Shown here piece by piece: positions 4,415 to 8,095 of a DNA stretch of 8,095 bases. Under the pieces are notes generated by a model, which was not told the DNA's origin, searched no databases, and saw only the letters and a program-made list of their open reading frames with translations. Source of the stretch: Pedosphaera sp. (GTDB taxonomy: Bacteria > Verrucomicrobiota > Verrucomicrobiia > Limisphaerales > UBA9464); contig SIAZ01000165.1 of NCBI GenBank assembly GCA_009695405.1, forward strand, positions 1 through 8,095, given 5' to 3'. Positions within the stretch are counted from its first letter, which is position 1, and every line of letters begins with the position of its first letter. A program made the position numbers and the translations under genes.

Positions 4415-7021
4415 GTGTCTGCTCCCGATTTTCCATCTAGTACGTCCTCAAAACCACCCCTTTCGTGTTTGCCGGAACTGTTAGCCCCAGCCGGTGACTG
4501 GGACTGCGTTCGTGCCGCTGTCGAAAATGGAGCCGACGCAGTCTACTTCGGACTCGATCGTTTTAATGCCCGAATGCGGGCCAAAAACTTTACTGAAGCT
4601 GATCTGCCGGCGTTGATGGAATTCTTGCATCGACGGGGCGTCCGCGGCTACGTGACCTTCAATACTCTGGTGTTCACCGATGAACTACCGGCTGCGGTCG
4701 ACTACTTGCGCTCGATTATTTCCGCCGGTGTCGATGCTGCCATCGTTCAAGATATCGGTATTTGTAAAATAATCCGTCAATTGTCATCGGATTTCCCGAT
4801 CCATGGGTCCACTCAAATGACCATAACCAATGCGGCAGGGGTTGAATTCGCTCGGGATCTAGGCTGCAATCTAGTGGTTTTAGCTCGTGAAAATTCCATT
4901 AAGGAAATCGAGGCCATTCAGGAATCATTCCAAGGCCCGGATAGTTCTAGCCCAGGATTGCCTCTCGAAGTCTTTGTTCACGGTGCCCTTTGTGTCGCAT
5001 ACTCAGGTCAATGCCTGACCAGCGAATCCCTCGGTGGACGTAGCGCGAATCGAGGCGAATGCGCTCAAGCCTGTCGAATGCCCTATGAACTGGTGTCCGA
5101 TGGAAAAACTGTGGAGCTCGGTGATCGTCGTTATCTTCTCTCTCCTCAAGACCTCTCTGGACTTGAGGTCCTGCCGGAGCTTGTCCGAGCGGGGGTCAGT
5201 TCGCTCAAAATTGAGGGGCGTCTAAAATCACCGCACTATGTCGCCAGCATCACCCGGGTTTACCGTGAGGCCTTGGATGCGTTGGGCGGAGGGACTACAG
5301 GTAAAGTTTCGCGGACTCGTGAAGCCCGTTATGAGCTTGAAATGGCTTTCAGTCGGGGCCTGTACACCGGTTGGTTTCGAGGTATTCAAAATCAAGAACT
5401 TGCCCACGCTCGATTTGGTAAAAAGAGAGGTGTTTTTGTTGGAGAGGTCGTGGATGTAGGTCGCGAAGTGGTGCGGTTACGTCCTGGAGGCCCGATCAAA
5501 CCGGGTGATGGTGTCGGGTTCGATGCGGGACGTCCTGATCTCCCAGAGGAGGGAGGGCGGGTTTACACGGTACGCCCCTTGAGGGATGGCCTAATTGAGA
5601 TCGACTTCGGGCACGGCACTGTTGATTTCAGTCGAATTCAACCCGGAAATCGTATTTGGAAAACTGATGACCCCGAATTATCGCGCGAGTTGGCCAAAAC
5701 CTACGACGGCGATGCAGTTCGATATCGACAATCCATCACCGTCGAGGTGCATGGCCACGCGGGCGTCCCGCTGACACTAATTCTACGAGATCGTCAAGGC
5801 CACGTGGTCCAAGCGGATTCAGTGCCGACGCTTGTTGTCGCTGAGAAACGACCGTTAACCACCGAAACTCTTTCCGAGCAGTTGGGGCGTTTTGGAGGAA
5901 CACCCTTTTGCCTTGGGAATCTCGTGAACAAACTGGAGGGGCAGTTGATGCTCCCCGTCAGCGAGTTGAATCGGTTGCGACGCGATGGGGTTACCAAATT
6001 GGAAGCTCTTCGAGCTTATCCCCAGCGCTGGGCCCTAGGACTGGGTCCCCCCGATAGCTTCAGTCGAGTGACTCAAACGGAAGGGCTGTCTGAGGCGGTT
6101 GTGGGGGTACCGGAACTTATCATTTTAGTCCGAACATTAGGACAACTTGAAGCGGCACTGAGTTGCGGTGCGACCTCCGTTTACTGTGACTTTGAGGATG
6201 CAAAAAAGTATCGCGAAGCCGTAACCACATTTCATACGGCTCATGGGTGTCAAACGGGCGTGGACGGGCGGCGACCTGAAATATTTGTGGCTCCGCCTCG
6301 TATTTCGAAACCCGGAGAGGAGTGGATTTTGAAGCAAGTGCTTTCCAGCAATGCCGACGGCTACTTGGTACGGAATGTCCAACATATCCGATATTTTGCC
6401 GGACACAGGCAGCGAGGAGATTTCTCCCTTAATGTCGCTAACCCAGTTGCGGCGGAGCATTTCATTCGGAATCAAGGCCTTGAGCGAGTGACCATCAGTT
6501 ACGATTTAAATGTGGAGCAGGTATGCGACCTACTGATAGCAGCACCGCCGTCTTGGTTTGAACTGACTCTTCACCAGCACATGCCGATGTTTCACATGGA
6601 GCATTGCGTCTTCTGTGCCTTTCTTTCTAAGGGGAAAGATTTTACTGACTGCGGTCGCCCGTGTGATAGTCATGACCTCCGATTGCGTGATCGAGTTGGA
6701 ATAGAACATCCTATCAAGGCAGATAGCGGATGTCGTAACACGGTCTTCAATGCACGAGCGCAAACAGGCGCCGAATTTGCGGGTCGGTTCCTAGCACTCG
6801 GGGCACGAGCTTTCCGCGTTGAGTTTCTAAATGAGACCCCGAACGAAGTAGTGGCAGTTATGGCCCGTTATCGAGCCCTGCTCAGGGGGGAGATTAGCGG
6901 CGAGCAATTGTGGCGAGAGTTTAAATTACAAAATCAACTCGGGGTCACTCGCGGTCAGATGGAGACCGTTGAGTTCCGTAAGGTATTTCCTGAAACCAGC
7001 AAGAAGAAGGAATCTGTCTGA
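4415..7021 (+). CDS. U32-family protein with DUF3656 region (RlhA-like, two-part)
   Basis: Numbering is from GTG 4415 (868 residues). U32 proteins include RlhA (23S rRNA C2501 hydroxylation), TrhP (tRNA U34) and UbiU/V; despite the name 'peptidase', several are Fe-S-dependent hydroxylation factors. PELLAPAGDWDCVRAAVENG (20-39) starts the barrel. The signature EVFVHGALCVAYSGQC, then GRSANRGECAQACRMPYEL, gives Cys193, 200, 216 and 220, the likely Fe-S ligands, and closely resembles RlhA. A small beta-barrel follows (FVGEVVDVGREVVRLRPG), then a DUF3656 region ending in LPVSELNRLRRDGV. The last 250 or so residues form a second U32-like region with HCVFCAFL, DFTDCGRPC and DSGCRNTVFNARAQTGAEF (Cys731, 734, 746, 750, 773), which is longer than E. 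coli RlhA. Start is uncertain: there is no ATG, GTG or TTG with a good ribosome binding site; TTG 4469 (MPELLAPAG) or a start as far up as 4268, overlapping carA, are alternatives. Hydroxylation of rRNA is inference from family. Confidence 0.9.
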   Translation: MSAPDFPSSTSSKPPLSCLPELLAPAGDWDCVRAAVENGADAVYFGLDRFNARMRAKNFTEADLPALMEFLHRRGVRGYVTFNTLVFTDELPAAVDYLRSIISAGVDAAIVQDIGICKIIRQLSSDFPIHGSTQMTITNAAGVEFARDLGCNLVVLARENSIKEIEAIQESFQGPDSSSPGLPLEVFVHGALCVAYSGQCLTSESLGGRSANRGECAQACRMPYELVSDGKTVELGDRRYLLSPQDLSGLEVLPELVRAGVSSLKIEGRLKSPHYVASITRVYREALDALGGGTTGKVSRTREARYELEMAFSRGLYTGWFRGIQNQELAHARFGKKRGVFVGEVVDVGREVVRLRPGGPIKPGDGVGFDAGRPDLPEEGGRVYTVRPLRDGLIEIDFGHGTVDFSRIQPGNRIWKTDDPELSRELAKTYDGDAVRYRQSITVEVHGHAGVPLTLILRDRQGHVVQADSVPTLVVAEKRPLTTETLSEQLGRFGGTPFCLGNLVNKLEGQLMLPVSELNRLRRDGVTKLEALRAYPQRWALGLGPPDSFSRVTQTEGLSEAVVGVPELIILVRTLGQLEAALSCGATSVYCDFEDAKKYREAVTTFHTAHGCQTGVDGRRPEIFVAPPRISKPGEEWILKQVLSSNADGYLVRNVQHIRYFAGHRQRGDFSLNVANPVAAEHFIRNQGLERVTISYDLNVEQVCDLLIAAPPSWFELTLHQHMPMFHMEHCVFCAFLSKGKDFTDCGRPCDSHDLRLRDRVGIEHPIKADSGCRNTVFNARAQTGAEFAGRFLALGARAFRVEFLNETPNEVVAVMARYRALLRGEISGEQLWREFKLQNQLGVTRGQMETVEFRKVFPETSKKKESV

Positions 7022-7082
7022 GACAGTGAGCGATGCTTTCCCTGTTTTAGAGAGGTGAAATTTTTGCGGTCACTAGGGCCCG

Positions 7083-7113
7083 TTGATTTTAATCCATTGA
7101 AAACAGCTAAAAT
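7083..7113 (+). promoter_or_regulatory. Possible promoter of the DUF456 gene
   Basis: TTGATT (7083-7088) and TAAAAT (7108-7113) resemble sigma-70 boxes but with a long 19-bp spacing. They lie 33 bp before the ATG in the only gap between the U32 and DUF456 genes. This is a weak match in a generally AT-rich stretch. Confidence 0.28.
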
Positions 7114-7145
7114 TTGAGCAGAAATTCCCAAACCCTTTTATCTAA

Positions 7146-7646
7146 ATGAATGCCACTGAAGTCACTGGGTTCGTCGTCGCTTTGCTGGTCATGCTGTTGG
7201 GATTTGCAGGATCGCTCCTGCCCGTATTGCCTGGCCCGCCTCTTATCTTTTTAGCCGCGCTGATTCATCGACTCATTTTCGCCGATAAGGGGGCTTCCAT
7301 CTGGGTGCTCGTTACTCTGGGAACTCTAACCGCAGTCTCGTTCTTTCTCGATTTTCTAGCCTCAGCCTATGGTGCAAAACGTCTGGGTGCCACTTGGCGA
7401 GGTCTTTTAGGTGCCTTTATTGGGGGGCTTATTGGACTCTTTACAAGCCCCCTCGGACTGTTAATTGGTCCTTTATTCGGGGCGGTCCTTGGGGAACTGC
7501 TTGGAGGCCGCAAATGGCTAGAGGCGGGCAAGGCCGGCCTCGGTGCTATTCTGGGAATCCTCGTTGGTACCGCTGGTAAAGTGGCCTGTGCTCTTGAGAT
7601 GATTGGGCTCTGGACCTTGCATATTCTTCTGTCCACACTCCGATAA
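7146..7646 (+). CDS. DUF456 family integral membrane protein
   Basis: This 166-residue product is strongly hydrophobic and sits in the inner membrane. The first hydrophobic block (about 6-46) contains GSLLPVLPGPPLIFLAALIH, the family's typical 'LPxLPGpP' turn. The second block is about 50-75. A glycine-rich stretch follows (LLGAFIGGLIGLFTSPLGLL, then GPLFGAVLGELLGGRKWLEA), with repeated G-x3-G spacing fit for tight helix packing. The last block (about 128-165) contains AGLGAILGILVGTAGKVACA. Length is normal for DUF456, whose function is not known to me. The start ATG at 7146 follows a 124-bp gap from the U32 gene and has no Shine-Dalgarno. An ATG two codons... downstream is not needed, as family length fits this start. 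It ends in tandem in-frame stops, TAA TGA. A shared transcript with the U32 gene is possible but not indicated. Confidence 0.88.
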   Translation: MNATEVTGFVVALLVMLLGFAGSLLPVLPGPPLIFLAALIHRLIFADKGASIWVLVTLGTLTAVSFFLDFLASAYGAKRLGATWRGLLGAFIGGLIGLFTSPLGLLIGPLFGAVLGELLGGRKWLEAGKAGLGAILGILVGTAGKVACALEMIGLWTLHILLSTLR

Positions 7647-7650
7647 TGAA

Positions 7651-7676
7651 GGGGGCTTCGTTGCATCAAGCCGCCC
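7651..7676 (+). terminator. Stem-loop after the DUF456 gene
   Basis: GGGGGCTT (7651-7658) can pair with AAGCC (7668-7672) and, across a bulged G, with CCC (7674-7676), leaving a 9-nt loop. It begins four bases after the stop codon. No T-run follows, so it is either a weak or Rho-aided terminator or a transcript 3'-end stabiliser. Smaller stems (GGGA/TCCC at 7682-7693 and CTCG/CGAG at 7694-7703) follow directly. Confidence 0.3.
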
Positions 7677-7800
7677 ACCTCGGGATTTGTCCCCTCGAGC
7701 GAGCGTCACGAGTAATTACCCGCTGCGGATCAGTCTTTATTAGAAAAGCTAAGTAGCTGAATGTAACGGCTGACTCTCTGGATCAAACCACCTCAAAAAA

Positions 7801-7816
7801 GCACTGACGGCACTGA
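7801..7816. repeat. Short tandem repeat GCACTGA
   Basis: GCACTGA occurs at 7801-7807 and again at 7810-7816, just past the end of the DUF1501 remnant. It is short and could be chance. It is noted only because it lies at the 3' flank of a broken gene. Confidence 0.25.
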
Positions 7817-7819
7817 GTC

Positions 7820-7975
7820 TTAGGCTAAAATCTCTTTGATGACCCGACTGTCCCCATCGACTTGTGAGAGCCTCTGTTGGAGGCCTTGAAAGTAAAAGGT
7901 TAGTTTATCGTGACGCAGTCCGAGGAGATGTAAAATCGTTGAGTGTACCGTGCATTCACGAGTTGACGGTAAGAA
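7820..7975 (-). pseudogene. C-terminal remnant of a DUF1501 protein
   Basis: The frame ending in TAA at 7822-7820 reads TVHSTILHLLGLRHDKL, then TFYFQGLQQRLSQVDGDSRV, then IKEILA. This matches the C-terminus of DUF1501 proteins, whose ends read like 'LHATILHLLGLDHxxLTxxFQGxxxRLTxVxGxVVKxILA'. These are secreted, Tat-type proteins abundant in Planctomycetes and Verrucomicrobia, usually paired with a DUF1549/DUF1553 cytochrome-like protein. Only about 43 residues align. An in-frame TGA lies at 7978-7976, and no start codon or DUF1501 body (normally over 400 residues) is present upstream. It is therefore a truncated, dead fragment. Homology fades at about 7957, so the break lies between there and 7976. 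Confidence 0.75.
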
Positions 7976-8095
7976 TCAGTTCCAGAGGAGGTGATCGTCC
8001 TTGTTTTTGACCAGGACGCAGAGTTGAAGGAGATGGGTAAGGCCGGGGCGGGTCCAGAACTGACCACTGCCCCGGAGACGGCGCTGAAACTGTTT
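7976..8095 (-). pseudogene. Possible C-terminal tail of a transposase, running off the right edge
   Basis: In the same minus-strand frame as the DUF1501 remnant, the stretch entering at the window edge reads FQRRLRGSGQFWTRPGLTHL, then LQLCVLVKNKDDHLLWN, and stops at TGA 7978-7976. Segments of the form 'R.(K/R)G(S/T)G.FW...G...LL.L..L..N.D...LW' near the C-terminus are familiar to me from IS transposases, possibly ISKra4-like. The assignment is from pattern memory and is uncertain. It does not resemble the part of DUF1501 expected just before the remnant, which fits an insertion that replaced the upstream part of that gene. The opposite strand is also open here (from about 7979), so the coding strand is not certain. 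Confidence 0.4.

Noticed and set aside
6137..6475. A 112-codon minus-strand open frame inside the U32 gene
   Set aside because: It lies antisense within a long supported gene and has no motif or start context.
7986..7996. AGGAGGTGATC, an 11-base perfect complement of the 16S rRNA 3' end, as a strong ribosome binding site or an rRNA fragment
   Set aside because: No suitable plus-strand start codon with a lasting frame follows at normal spacing, and flanking bases do not match 16S rRNA. It probably arises by chance from codons in the minus-strand tail.
7979..8095. Plus-strand open frame to the right edge as a real gene
   Set aside because: It is the codon-aligned antisense of the transposase-like minus frame. 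The minus product looks more like a known family, though the call is not secure.

Overview
The window looks like a piece of a bacterial chromosome, most likely from the PVC group and probably Verrucomicrobiota. This is an inference. It rests on a DUF1501-type C-terminal remnant (a family hugely expanded in Planctomycetes and Verrucomicrobia), a YbeY with an Asp where most YbeY proteins have the third zinc-ligand His, a long two-part U32/DUF3656 protein, and the general lack of Shine-Dalgarno sequences. The core is ordinary housekeeping sequence; both ends are mobile-element debris.

Left end (1-493): a minus-strand transposase N-terminus of the integrase-core type runs off the left edge. It is out of frame with its natural ATG by one base in a run of seven A. 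Upstream of it lie two near-identical 19-bp direct repeats and a TATAAT box inside a small palindrome, probably the end and promoter region of the insertion element. No gene is seen between about 300 and 493.

Minus-strand cluster (494-2762), in order of transcription: yajQ (nucleotide-binding protein), a 158-codon unrecognised protein, ybeY (rRNA-maturation endoribonuclease) and recO (recombination mediator). ybeY and recO overlap by ATGA, and the other gaps are 17 and 42 bp, so this is probably an operon.

Centre (2763-4414): a gene-free stretch of about 345 bp with inverted repeats, including a REP-like nested palindrome, then carA on the minus strand (glutamine-hydrolysing subunit of carbamoyl-phosphate synthase). 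carB is not adjacent. carA is divergent from the next gene, and the promoters for both should lie in about 4281-4414.

Right half (4415-8095): a long U32-family protein with an RlhA-like N-terminal half, a DUF3656 region and a second cysteine-rich C-terminal region; then a small DUF456 membrane protein; then the C-terminal remnant of a DUF1501 gene. Just upstream of that remnant, on the minus strand, is what looks like the tail of another transposase leaving the right edge. An insertion probably truncated the DUF1501 gene.

The genes share themes (RNA maturation and modification: YbeY, U32/RlhA-like; DNA repair: RecO; pyrimidine and arginine precursors: CarA), but nothing shows that they form one system. 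I see no CRISPR array, RNA gene, defence island or clearly new multi-gene system. The points most worth a second look are the frameshifted transposase, the unknown operon member, the Fe-S-like cysteine sets of the U32 protein and the REP-like element.
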